Origin: Flavobacterium johnsoniae
Lineage (GTDB): Bacteria > Bacteroidota > Bacteroidia > Flavobacteriales > Flavobacteriaceae
Direction of reading: 5' to 3'
Assembly: GCF_030388325.1 (NCBI RefSeq)
Contig: NZ_CP103794.1
Coordinates: 3,038,001 to 3,102,000 of the forward strand
Length of the DNA: 64,000 bases
The notes beneath the pieces were generated by a model that saw only the letters and a program-made list of their open reading frames with translations, was not told where the DNA came from and did no database searches. The translations under genes and the position numbers were made by a program. Of this stretch, positions 35,670 to 43,428 are shown piece after piece (position 1 is the stretch's first letter; every line of letters starts with the position of its first letter).

Positions 35670-36287
35670 ATGAAAAAGTACAGTTTATTATTAGTTGTAT
35701 TTCTGTCGGCGATAGGAATGCAGGCTCAAGATGCAAGGTCATTTTCTCTTAATTTATATGGGGGTTACGTATTTTCAGATAAAGTAGAATATGATAATGC
35801 TTACGGGTATGTTGAAGATGGTTTCGAATATGGAGCTGGTCTAGAATATTTTTTTATGCAGAATAGTTCAGTTGAATTAAAATATAATAGATTAGACACT
35901 AAACTTCCTCTTTATGGCCCACTAGGAAATCAAATAAATGCGGGTGATGACAAAGGTGCGATAAATTATATTTTGTTAGATTACACACATTATTTTGATA
36001 CAGGATCTAATTTATTACCTTATTTAGGAGCTGGCGCTGGTGTAGCAATTCTAGAAACACCGCAAAGCGGAAGTGGCACTTATTTTGGATGGGAAATAAA
36101 AGGAGGTGTTAAAATCAAAACGGCTTCATCTGTTTCAATTAATCTAAATGCTTACCTTCAATCTATGGCTGCTGCTGTAGGTGATAGCTATTATTGGACG
36201 TATTATGGAATTGTAGGAGTTACGGATTATGTTTCTACTTATCAATTTGGTCTCGGAGCAGTATTAAGTTTTAATTTTAAAAATTAA
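35670..36287 (+). CDS. Small outer-membrane beta-barrel protein (OmpW-like)
   Basis: A 205-residue protein with a signal peptide (ending MQAQ, residue 20) and about eight amphipathic strands (SFSLNLYGGYVF, FEYGAGLEYFF, SSVELKYNR, INYILLDYTHYF, PYLGAGAGVAI, FGWEIKGGVKI, ending FGLGAVLSFNFKN). Length and strand number fit OmpW/OmpX-like barrels. The terminal FNFKN fits C-terminal aromatic recognition by Bam. Cargo or role unknown. Confidence 0.78.
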   Translation: MKKYSLLLVVFLSAIGMQAQDARSFSLNLYGGYVFSDKVEYDNAYGYVEDGFEYGAGLEYFFMQNSSVELKYNRLDTKLPLYGPLGNQINAGDDKGAINYILLDYTHYFDTGSNLLPYLGAGAGVAILETPQSGSGTYFGWEIKGGVKIKTASSVSINLNAYLQSMAAAVGDSYYWTYYGIVGVTDYVSTYQFGLGAVLSFNFKN

Positions 36288-36323
36288 GGATTTAAAGCTT
36301 TAAAACATAAATAAATAAAGATG

Positions 36324-36349
36324 AGCAGGCTATTTGGCCTGCTTTTTTT
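36324..36349 (+). terminator. Terminator
   Basis: AGCAGGC / GCCTGCT stem with a T7 tract after the small outer-membrane protein gene. Confidence 0.88.
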
Positions 36350-36423
36350 ATGTTTTGGCATAATTGTTCATAATAAATCATAATTTCTATCCGTAATAAG
36401 TACTATTTTTGAATCTCAATGCT

Positions 36424-36431
36424 TATTTTTG
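36424..36431 (+). promoter_or_regulatory. -7 box of the two-component operon
   Basis: TATTTTTG, 22 bases before the response-regulator ATG at 36454. An identical TATTTTTG at 36404-36411 could be a second start. Confidence 0.55.
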
Positions 36432-36453
36432 TTGTATATACAAACTTCTCAAG

Positions 36454-37128
36454 ATGAAATTACTGATAGTTGAAGACGAACCAAATCTATTATCTATACT
36501 ACGAAAAGGATTTGCTGAAAATAATAATGAAGTAAGCGTTGCCATGGATGGTAAAACAGCCTTGGAGATGATTCATAACTATACTTTTGATGTTGTCGTA
36601 TTAGATGTAATGCTTCCAGATATTAACGGAATCGAAATCTGCAGAAGACTTCGCGCAAGCAAAAACTTTGTTCCAATTTTACTTTTAACAGCTTTAGGAA
36701 CTTCAGAAAATATCGTAACGGGACTAAATGCTGGTGCAGATGATTATTTAGTTAAGCCATTTAAATTTGGAGAATTAGATGCAAGAGTAAATGCTTTGTA
36801 CAGAAGATCGCATCAAGAAACAGAAAAAATAGATACCATTACGATTGCCGATTTAGAAATAAACGGACGAGCAAAATCTGTAAAAAGAGGAGGAGAAAAT
36901 ATTACTTTGACTGCAAAAGAATTTAAACTTCTGTATTATTTGGCAAAAAACACAGGAAGAATTGTTTCAAGAGATCAGATTTTGGATAATGTTTGGGATA
37001 TCAATTTTGATATGAATACTAATGTTGTCGATGTATATATTACTTATTTAAGAAGAAAAATTGATAAGCCTTACGATACCAAATTGATTCACACAATGAA
37101 AGGTTTGGGCTATGTTATAAAGCCATAA
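36454..37128 (+). CDS. OmpR/PhoB-family response regulator
   Basis: A 224-residue regulator with a receiver domain (acidic pocket Glu7-Asp8, phosphorylation site Asp51 in LDVMLPD, LLTALG and LVKPFK) and a C-terminal winged helix (about 128-224; ITLTAKEFKLLYYLAKNTGRIVSR). The ATG at 36454 begins directly at the receiver fold; the upstream in-frame sequence contains promoter boxes. The histidine kinase starts 1 base after its stop codon, so they form a cognate pair. CusR/CopR-like regulators look similar, but no metal-efflux genes are near. Confidence 0.93.
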   Translation: MKLLIVEDEPNLLSILRKGFAENNNEVSVAMDGKTALEMIHNYTFDVVVLDVMLPDINGIEICRRLRASKNFVPILLLTALGTSENIVTGLNAGADDYLVKPFKFGELDARVNALYRRSHQETEKIDTITIADLEINGRAKSVKRGGENITLTAKEFKLLYYLAKNTGRIVSRDQILDNVWDINFDMNTNVVDVYITYLRRKIDKPYDTKLIHTMKGLGYVIKP

Positions 37129-37129
37129 A

Positions 37130-38512
37130 ATGGATATTAGAAAAAAAATCACCTTTAATTACGTTGCCCTTTCTACCTTTAGTACATCGCTATTGTGTAT
37201 TATTGTTTTTTTCTTGTTTAGGGAAAACAATCGCTATCACTTTTTAAAGCGTTTAGATGATAGATCTAAAATCGTTTCTTCTATTCATTTTCAAAAAGAT
37301 CCAGAAAAGATTAGGTATTATAAAAACCTTAAAAAAAATGGACTTGAAGAATTAATTGAAGAAGAAGAATATGTACTAAAAATTAATAGTGAGAACAGTT
37401 TTGATTATAATACTAATCTAAATCTTCCTAATACTTTTTATACCAATATTTTAAAAACAGGAAAAGATTCTTTTGAAAGAGATAATAAATATTATTTAGG
37501 TCAGATTTTTCAGGAAAATAATCAAAAATATATGGTAATTGTCGGAGCGAGAGATCGTAAAGGAAAAGACACAACTATATATATTGTCAAAATTATGCTG
37601 TTTGGCGGAATCGGTTTTGTTATTCTAGCATTTCTTTTAGGACGATTTTTAGCCAAACGTGTCATAAATCCTGTTGCGCGAATTACTAAAGAAGTAAAAA
37701 GAATTAGTGCTTCTAATCTTCATAACAGACTTCCAGAGGTTAAAAATTCTGATGAAATTTCAGATTTGACCAATACTTTTAATAATATGCTTGATCGATT
37801 GGAAACTTCTTTCGAAATACAAGCCAACTTTATTAATAATGCTTCTCACGAATTAAAAACGCCAATCACAACGATTATTGCCGAAGCAGAAATTATGTTG
37901 CTCAAAGAGCGTGAAGTGGCAGAATATGTTGAATCTTTAGAAAATATCTATAGCCAAGCTTCAAGATTAGGAAATCTAACAGAAAGCCTTCTTAAACTGA
38001 CTCAAACTGGTTATGACGGACAAAAACAAGTTTCGGATATTGCTAGAATTGATGAATTATTATTGGATGTAAAATCAGATTTGGATAAAATTTATCCTGA
38101 TAACCGAGTAAGTGTTAGACTTAATTTTGCACCAGAAGATTCTAATTTGCTTTTATTGCCTTGTAATAAACCATTATTAGAATTGGCAATCAATAATATT
38201 ATTACAAACGGGGTAAAATATTCTGATAATAATGAAGTTTTTGTAAGCCTTTCGGCTAATGACGAAATGATTAAAATTACGATCAACGATATCGGAATTG
38301 GAATTCCGCCCGAAGATATTCCGCATTTGTACGAACCTTTCTTTAGAGGAAAAATTGCAACCAAATATATTGGTTATGGTTTAGGATTGCCTTTGGCTTC
38401 TAAAATTATTAGAATGCATCAAGGAGAGCTGCAAGTTCAGTCTGAACAAAATAAAGGTACGATTGTAACTATCATTTTTAAAAAATTGAATATTAAAAAA
38501 TCTAATGTTTAA
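37130..38512 (+). CDS. Sensor histidine kinase
   Basis: A 460-residue inner-membrane kinase: TM1 at about 12-30, a periplasmic sensor of about 120 residues, TM2 at about 151-173, a HAMP domain (about 175-228), the HisKA domain with phospho-acceptor His240 in NASHELKTPI, and an ATPase domain with the N box (NNIITNGVKYS), NDIGIGIPPED and GYGLGLPLA. All boxes are intact. It is in an operon with the response regulator. The periplasmic part has no recognised ligand domain. Confidence 0.93.
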   Translation: MDIRKKITFNYVALSTFSTSLLCIIVFFLFRENNRYHFLKRLDDRSKIVSSIHFQKDPEKIRYYKNLKKNGLEELIEEEEYVLKINSENSFDYNTNLNLPNTFYTNILKTGKDSFERDNKYYLGQIFQENNQKYMVIVGARDRKGKDTTIYIVKIMLFGGIGFVILAFLLGRFLAKRVINPVARITKEVKRISASNLHNRLPEVKNSDEISDLTNTFNNMLDRLETSFEIQANFINNASHELKTPITTIIAEAEIMLLKEREVAEYVESLENIYSQASRLGNLTESLLKLTQTGYDGQKQVSDIARIDELLLDVKSDLDKIYPDNRVSVRLNFAPEDSNLLLLPCNKPLLELAINNIITNGVKYSDNNEVFVSLSANDEMIKITINDIGIGIPPEDIPHLYEPFFRGKIATKYIGYGLGLPLASKIIRMHQGELQVQSEQNKGTIVTIIFKKLNIKKSNV

Positions 38513-38595
38513 TTTTAGAAAATTCTAATTTAAGATTAATAAGCGTCTAATTTTCTGAGAGTTATTTTGTAAGTATAAACTAAAAGATTGTACTT

Positions 38596-39318
38596 ATGAA
38601 AAATTTTCTAATACCTACGACTTTAAAAGACGATACAATTCTGGCTGTTAAATCTGCTGTGAATCAGTCTAAAAATACGGAATCGGAAATTATTTTAGTA
38701 TTAGTTTCAGAAGCGCCAGATACTTTTTCTTCGTCTAGTTTTTTAAGAGAAATGAGGTCTGGGCTTACTAAGAGTCAAGAAGAGGTTCTAGAAACCTGTC
38801 GTTATATTATTGATCACACTCCAAATGTCAAACTAAAAGTTCATAATCAATACGGACTTTCAGCGCCAATTTTTAAACGTCTTATCGAAGCATTTGCTGT
38901 AAAATTGGTAATTCTAACTCATTCTTATAAACAAGAAACAAAGAAAATTCACCAATATTTAGTGCAATTGGCTGGAAACCAAAAATGTCCGATTCTTCAT
39001 TTAAGCACAGAAATTAACAAAGACGTGTTTCATAAAGCGCTTTACGTAGAAAATTCAAGCCGAAACATTCATGTAAAAGATGTTCAGGAATTTTTAAGTG
39101 CTAATTTCTCTTTCGAAATTGTTAGCCAGACCGCCAGTTTTGAAGATAATTACGAAAGTGTTGCGCCATTTCTATCAGAAGCTATTTCTAAACACAATAT
39201 TGATATGTTGGTAGAAACTCGAAAAGGCGAAAAAATCAAATTTAAAAAAGCTAAAAAAGAAAATGTCAATGAAAAGTTAGGGCTTCCTGTACTTTCATTG
39301 TATGAAGAGATGGTTTGA
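38596..39318 (+). CDS. Universal-stress-protein-like protein
   Basis: A 240-residue soluble protein whose first 140 residues follow the USP pattern (FLIPTTLKDDTILAVKSAVNQSK, then a beta-alpha fold with VKLVILTHS and CPILHLS). The G-2x-G-9x-G(S/T) ATP loop is not clear, and the C-terminal 100 residues look like a second, degenerate USP unit ending LGLPVLSLYEEM. Tandem USP proteins occur in Bacteroidetes. It may belong with the upstream two-component system (84-base gap), but this is inference. Confidence 0.65.
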   Translation: MKNFLIPTTLKDDTILAVKSAVNQSKNTESEIILVLVSEAPDTFSSSSFLREMRSGLTKSQEEVLETCRYIIDHTPNVKLKVHNQYGLSAPIFKRLIEAFAVKLVILTHSYKQETKKIHQYLVQLAGNQKCPILHLSTEINKDVFHKALYVENSSRNIHVKDVQEFLSANFSFEIVSQTASFEDNYESVAPFLSEAISKHNIDMLVETRKGEKIKFKKAKKENVNEKLGLPVLSLYEEMV

Positions 39319-39321
39319 AGT

Positions 39322-39478
39322 TATTAGTCCTTAGTAATTAGAGAGTACTGATGATTCCTGTTTTAACTAGCATTAATTAATTGTATAGTAACCCCCATTT
39401 TACAAATACAAGAATAGTTAAAACTAGATTGTTATTATTTATAAAACCTAATAGCTAAGGACTAATTGCTAATAACTA
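39322..39478. repeat. Imperfect inverted repeat
   Basis: AGTTATTAGTCCTTAG near 39320-39336 faces CTAAGGACTAATTGCTAATAACT near 39455-39478. The middle is A+T-rich without an ORF. The arms differ by a short insertion. Confidence 0.55.
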
Positions 39479-39516
39479 GACAGTTGTAATATTAATTTAA
39501 TTTAAATGCCGGAAAT

Positions 39517-40464
39517 ATGTTGTTAAAGAAAAGAATACCAATGAAGTACGTTCTCGGGAAAATTAAAGTAGAAATTGCATTAGTGTTGGCTTATACCGTA
39601 CTATTTGAAATATTTCATCATTATTTCATCAATCTTCCTGTAGATATCCCGATTGCCATTCCAACCATGATTGGAACCATAATATCCTTACTATTAGCTT
39701 TTAAGTCTAATCAAGCCTATGATAGATGGTGGGAAGCAAGAATTGTTTGGGGAGCAGTTGTAAACGATTCTAGAACTTTAATTCGTCAGGTTTTAACGTT
39801 CTATGAAGATCCAGATTTTTCGGTTGAAGCTAGCGAATTCAAGGAAAATTTTGCAAAAAGACAAATTGCGTGGTGTTACAGTTTAGGTCAGTCACTTCGA
39901 AATAGAGACGCAATTGCTCCTCTCGAAGGTTTGATGAGCGAGGAAGAAATTAAATATATAAAAAATCATCAAAACGTTCCGAATGCGATTTTAATGCTGC
40001 ACGCAAGAGATTTGCGAAATGCGAAAAATGAAAAGAGAATAAATGTCTATCAGCAAGTCGAAATTGATAATACTTTGTCAAGATTATGCGATGAAATGGG
40101 AAAATGTGAAAGAATTAAAAACACCATTTTTCCAACCACTTATAGCATGTACATCAGATTGACATTGTGTTTGTTTATTCTGCTTTTGCCTTTCGGATTG
40201 ACAAGTGTATTAAGTTGGTTCGCGATTCCTTTGATTACCGCAATTGGTGGAGCTTTCTTTTTGATCGAGAGAATGGCGATACATTTGCAAGATCCATTCG
40301 AAAACCGGCCAACTGATACACCAGTTACAACGATTGCAAATACTATAGAAAGAAATATCAAACAAATGTTGAATGAATATCAAAGCGAATTTGATATTTT
40401 AAATGAATTTGAATTAAAAGACGAACCTAAGAAAGTCGAAAAAGGCGCTTATTTTGTCTTATAA
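39517..40464 (+). CDS. Bestrophin-like (UPF0187) channel protein
   Basis: A 315-residue membrane protein with the family block SLLLAFKSNQAYDRWWEARIVWGAVVNDSR near residue 56 and four hydrophobic helices (about 16-35, 44-62, 207-230, 235-250), plus the IERMAIHLQDPFENRPTDTP segment that lines the pore base in bestrophins. Bacterial relatives form pentameric ion channels, often cation-selective. Transport specificity is not deducible. Preceded by a USP-like gene and followed by a terminator. Confidence 0.9.
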   Translation: MLLKKRIPMKYVLGKIKVEIALVLAYTVLFEIFHHYFINLPVDIPIAIPTMIGTIISLLLAFKSNQAYDRWWEARIVWGAVVNDSRTLIRQVLTFYEDPDFSVEASEFKENFAKRQIAWCYSLGQSLRNRDAIAPLEGLMSEEEIKYIKNHQNVPNAILMLHARDLRNAKNEKRINVYQQVEIDNTLSRLCDEMGKCERIKNTIFPTTYSMYIRLTLCLFILLLPFGLTSVLSWFAIPLITAIGGAFFLIERMAIHLQDPFENRPTDTPVTTIANTIERNIKQMLNEYQSEFDILNEFELKDEPKKVEKGAYFVL

Positions 40465-40493
40465 ATAAACATTTTGGTTATGTTTAATTGTTG

Positions 40494-40530
40494 GCTGGAC
40501 AGTGAGTAGTTGCACTGTTCAGCTTTTTTT
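40494..40530 (+). terminator. Terminator after the bestrophin gene
   Basis: GCTGGACAGTG / CACTGTTCAGC stem (one mismatch) plus a T8 run. Confidence 0.85.
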
Positions 40531-40539
40531 TATTATTTG

Positions 40540-40671
40540 AACACATAGAAACATAGTTTTTTGAATGTAAAAAAGGCGTTTCACTTATTTGAATGCACAT
40601 AGCTATGTGTGAGAAACTAGTTTCTTTCTTTGTTCTTTTTCGAAAAAATGAAATCTATGTCTCTATGTGTT
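40540..40671. repeat. Nested palindrome between the bestrophin and MocR genes
   Basis: Outer arms AACACATAGAAACATAG (40540-40556) and CTATGTCTCTATGTGTT (40655-40671) pair with one mismatch. In the centre, CACATAGCTATGTG (40596-40609) is a perfect palindrome made of the same words. Again a palindrome inside a palindrome. Confidence 0.7.
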
Positions 40672-40680
40672 TAAAAGATT

Positions 40681-42102
40681 TTATAGTTGTTTCGCCAGTC
40701 TCCCTAATGTCTGAATAGCAATTCTCAATTCATTAGACCAAGGCAATCCAAAACTTAAGCGCATACAATTAGAAAATTGATTTTGAAAGGAGAAAATCCT
40801 TCCTGGAGCAATACTAATTTTGTGTTTTAGCGCCAAATTATAAAAAGCCGCTGTATCGATTTTTTTATCTAATTCTACCCAAAGAAAAAATCCGCCTTGA
40901 GGTTGGCTCACTTTTGTTCCAGCAGGAAAAGATTCTAAAACAGTATTGATATAATTAGTACAATTTCGATTTAAAATCTGACGTATTTTTCTAAGATGAT
41001 TTTCATAACGACCATTTTTCAAGAAATCTCCAACGACTTCATGTGTAATTGTAGAATTAGAGATTGTGTGGTATAATTTAGTTCTTAAGACTTCCTTTTT
41101 AAATTTTCCTGGAGAAACCCAACCAACGCGATAACCAGGAGCTAAAGTTTTAGAAACTGAACTGCAACACAAAACAATACCGCTTTCGTCATAAGTTTTG
41201 CAATTTGTTGGTCGGCTTGTGCCAAAGTACAAATCGCCGTGAATATCATCTTCAATTAACGGAACATTATAGAAATCCATCAATCTAACAATTTCTTTTT
41301 TATGTTCATTTGGCAGCATACTTCCAGACGGATTACTGAAATTGCTCATCAAAACGCAAGCTTTTACTTTATTTGTAGAAAGTGTTTTTTTAACCGCTTC
41401 GAGTTCAATTCCAGTTGTCATGTTTGTTGGAAGTTCCATCACGTACAATCCCAAAGATCTGGCTAATTGTAAAATTCCAAAATAAACCGGACTTTCTGTA
41501 ATAATAGTATCTCCAGGTTTTGTCAACGTTAATAAACAATCTGAAATTGCCGAAATACAGCCTGGAGTTGTAATAATATCATCTTCAGTAAGAGAGCCGC
41601 CCCAAGTAAAAGACCAACGTGCAATTTCTTTTCTTAAATTACTATTTCCTTCAATTTCCTCATAACTCGTTCCGCTATTAGGCAATTGACGCATGGCTTG
41701 AACCATTCCTTTATTTAGTTTCGCAATCGGAAGTAACTCATTTGACGGAAAACCAAGCGAGAGCATCGTAATATCTTTTTTGCGCATATCGCCATAAACT
41801 AGATCAACTAAGTCTTCACGATCAATATTTTCAAGAGTTAAAATTGGTGTGCTTGCCGAAGGTTCAGGAATTACGCGTGCAGAAATATTACTTACATAAT
41901 ATCCAGATTGCGGACGAGATTCGATCAAAGAACGGCTTTCAACTTCATAATATGCTTTGCTAACCGTGCTCATGCTGTAACCTGTTTCGGCACAAACTTC
42001 TCGTATAGAAGGCAATTTATCGCCTACATTTAAAAGTCCCGATTTAATCTGTTTCTCGATTCGGTCAGCAAATTGAAGGTATAAGTAATTAGAATTTTTC
42101 AT
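40681..42102 (-). CDS. MocR/PdxR-type transcriptional regulator with aminotransferase domain
   Basis: A 473-residue GntR-family regulator: winged helix at 1-70 (KLPSIREVCAETGYSMSTVSKAYYEVE) fused to a fold-type-I aminotransferase domain (about 95-473). NFSNPSGSMLP, EDDIHGDLYF and the PLP-lysine motif SSVSKTLAPGYRVGW are intact, so PLP binding is expected. It is divergent from an EamA transporter gene, a common arrangement in which the regulator controls the transporter. Triple CTGTAT-like repeats lie between them. The effector is unknown. Confidence 0.9.
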   Translation of the reverse strand: MKNSNYLYLQFADRIEKQIKSGLLNVGDKLPSIREVCAETGYSMSTVSKAYYEVESRSLIESRPQSGYYVSNISARVIPEPSASTPILTLENIDREDLVDLVYGDMRKKDITMLSLGFPSNELLPIAKLNKGMVQAMRQLPNSGTSYEEIEGNSNLRKEIARWSFTWGGSLTEDDIITTPGCISAISDCLLTLTKPGDTIITESPVYFGILQLARSLGLYVMELPTNMTTGIELEAVKKTLSTNKVKACVLMSNFSNPSGSMLPNEHKKEIVRLMDFYNVPLIEDDIHGDLYFGTSRPTNCKTYDESGIVLCCSSVSKTLAPGYRVGWVSPGKFKKEVLRTKLYHTISNSTITHEVVGDFLKNGRYENHLRKIRQILNRNCTNYINTVLESFPAGTKVSQPQGGFFLWVELDKKIDTAAFYNLALKHKISIAPGRIFSFQNQFSNCMRLSFGLPWSNELRIAIQTLGRLAKQL

Positions 42103-42137
42103 GGAAATAAAAACTGTTATGCTACAATTTACAAAAA

Positions 42138-42157
42138 CTGTATCTGTATTGCTGTTT
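42138..42157. promoter_or_regulatory. Tandem CTGTAT repeats, candidate MocR operator
   Basis: CTGTAT (42138-42143), CTGTAT (42144-42149) and CTGTTT (42152-42157) are direct repeats in the 108-base gap between the divergent MocR and EamA genes. MocR regulators often bind direct repeats; AAAACAGC at 42196-42204 is an inverted match of the third. Confidence 0.45.
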
Positions 42158-42210
42158 TATTTTTTAGAAATTTGCTTCATTAAAAGAAAACAATTCAAAA
42201 CAGCGTTTTT

Positions 42211-43125
42211 GTGAAAACAACAAAATACTATATAGCAGCAATCTCAGCCTTTGTAACTTGGGGACTTTTCAGCTTGGTTTTAAAGCCAATTCATGAATAT
42301 CCTTCGTTGGATATTTTGTTTTTTCGAGTTTTTAGCTGTGGTATTTTGATGCTTTTAATTGCTTTTCTATTCAAAAGAAAACAAATAAAAGAAACCATTC
42401 AAATCTTTAAATCTCTATCAAAATCAGAAAGAAGAAAATCGATTCTTTTGAATATTGGCGGAAGCGCATTTTTGATGGCCAATTGGTTTACATTTATTTA
42501 TGTAGTCAATCATGTTAGCGTAAAAGCGGCTTCTCTGGCTTATCTCGTTTGTCCAATTCTGACGACTTTATTGGCTTATTTTATTTTGCACGAAAAGCTT
42601 CTAAAAACACAATGGCTTTCTGTAGGTTTAAGTATTTCAGGATGTTTGCTTCTTTCATACAGCGATATTATGGATATGTTTTTTAGTATCATTATTGGTT
42701 TAACATATGCAGCATATTTAGTAAGCCAGCGCGCTAATAGAGGTTTTGATAAATTTATTGTATTGAGTTTTCATATTACTTTGGCTGCCTTAGTTTTATT
42801 ACCTTTTTATCCGGTTTTTGGGGGACCGGTACCAACGGAATTCAAGTTTTATCTTTGTATTGAGACCATTGCAATTATTTTTACGATAATTCCGTTGTTT
42901 TTAAATTTATATGCACTTTCTGGAATCAATTCTTCTACAGTTGGAATGTTATTAAACATCAACCCGATGATTGCATTTGGATTGGCGGCTTTTGTTTTCA
43001 AAGAAAATATAACGCCTTTGCAGATTACAGCATACGGTATAATTTTTACCGCAGTGTTAGTTTTTAATTCGCATCATATTTTTGCTATAAAGCAAAAAAT
43101 GACCTCAATATCCAAGGGTTCTTAA
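42211..43125 (+). CDS. EamA-family drug/metabolite transporter
   Basis: A 304-residue inner-membrane exporter with about ten transmembrane helices in two EamA halves (1-145 and 150-290). It starts at a GTG (42211); the coding pattern begins KTTKYYIAAISAFVTWGLFSLVLKPI, resembling RarD-like DMT transporters, and no upstream ATG is in frame. Divergently arranged with the MocR regulator, which probably controls it. Substrate unknown; amino acid or vitamin B6-related export is possible from the regulator type. Confidence 0.88.
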   Translation: MKTTKYYIAAISAFVTWGLFSLVLKPIHEYPSLDILFFRVFSCGILMLLIAFLFKRKQIKETIQIFKSLSKSERRKSILLNIGGSAFLMANWFTFIYVVNHVSVKAASLAYLVCPILTTLLAYFILHEKLLKTQWLSVGLSISGCLLLSYSDIMDMFFSIIIGLTYAAYLVSQRANRGFDKFIVLSFHITLAALVLLPFYPVFGGPVPTEFKFYLCIETIAIIFTIIPLFLNLYALSGINSSTVGMLLNINPMIAFGLAAFVFKENITPLQITAYGIIFTAVLVFNSHHIFAIKQKMTSISKGS

Positions 43126-43428
43126 TTATTAGTTTTCATATTTTTTATTGGTTTAAAATCGAAAATTATCAGAATCTTAACAGGATGTTTAAACAGGAAT
43201 GAGTATTTTTCATTCCTGTTTTTTTATGCGATAAAGCGTAATAAAAATATCGCCAAAGATTAATTGGATTAAAAAGATTAAAAAAGCTTGCCGCGAATTA
43301 CACGAATTTCCACGAATTTTTTTTTCAAAATCTAAAATTAAAATTTGTGGAAATTCATGTAATTTGTGGCTAAAAAAATCCTTTAAATCTGTGGCAAAAA
43401 GAACAACTATAAACCGAATACTATCTAT
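43126..43428. repeat. Gap with a terminator and a 31-base palindrome
   Basis: A terminator for the EamA gene lies at 43191-43227 (AAACAGGAATG / CATTCCTGTTT plus T8). At 43290-43320 and 43340-43370 are 31-base arms (GCCGCGAATTACACGAATTT / complement) with about three mismatches. TCTGTGGCAAAAA words follow to 43400. No gene visible. Confidence 0.75.

Noticed and set aside
40681..42102. A simple aminotransferase
   Set aside because: The N-terminal GntR winged helix makes it a MocR-type regulator.
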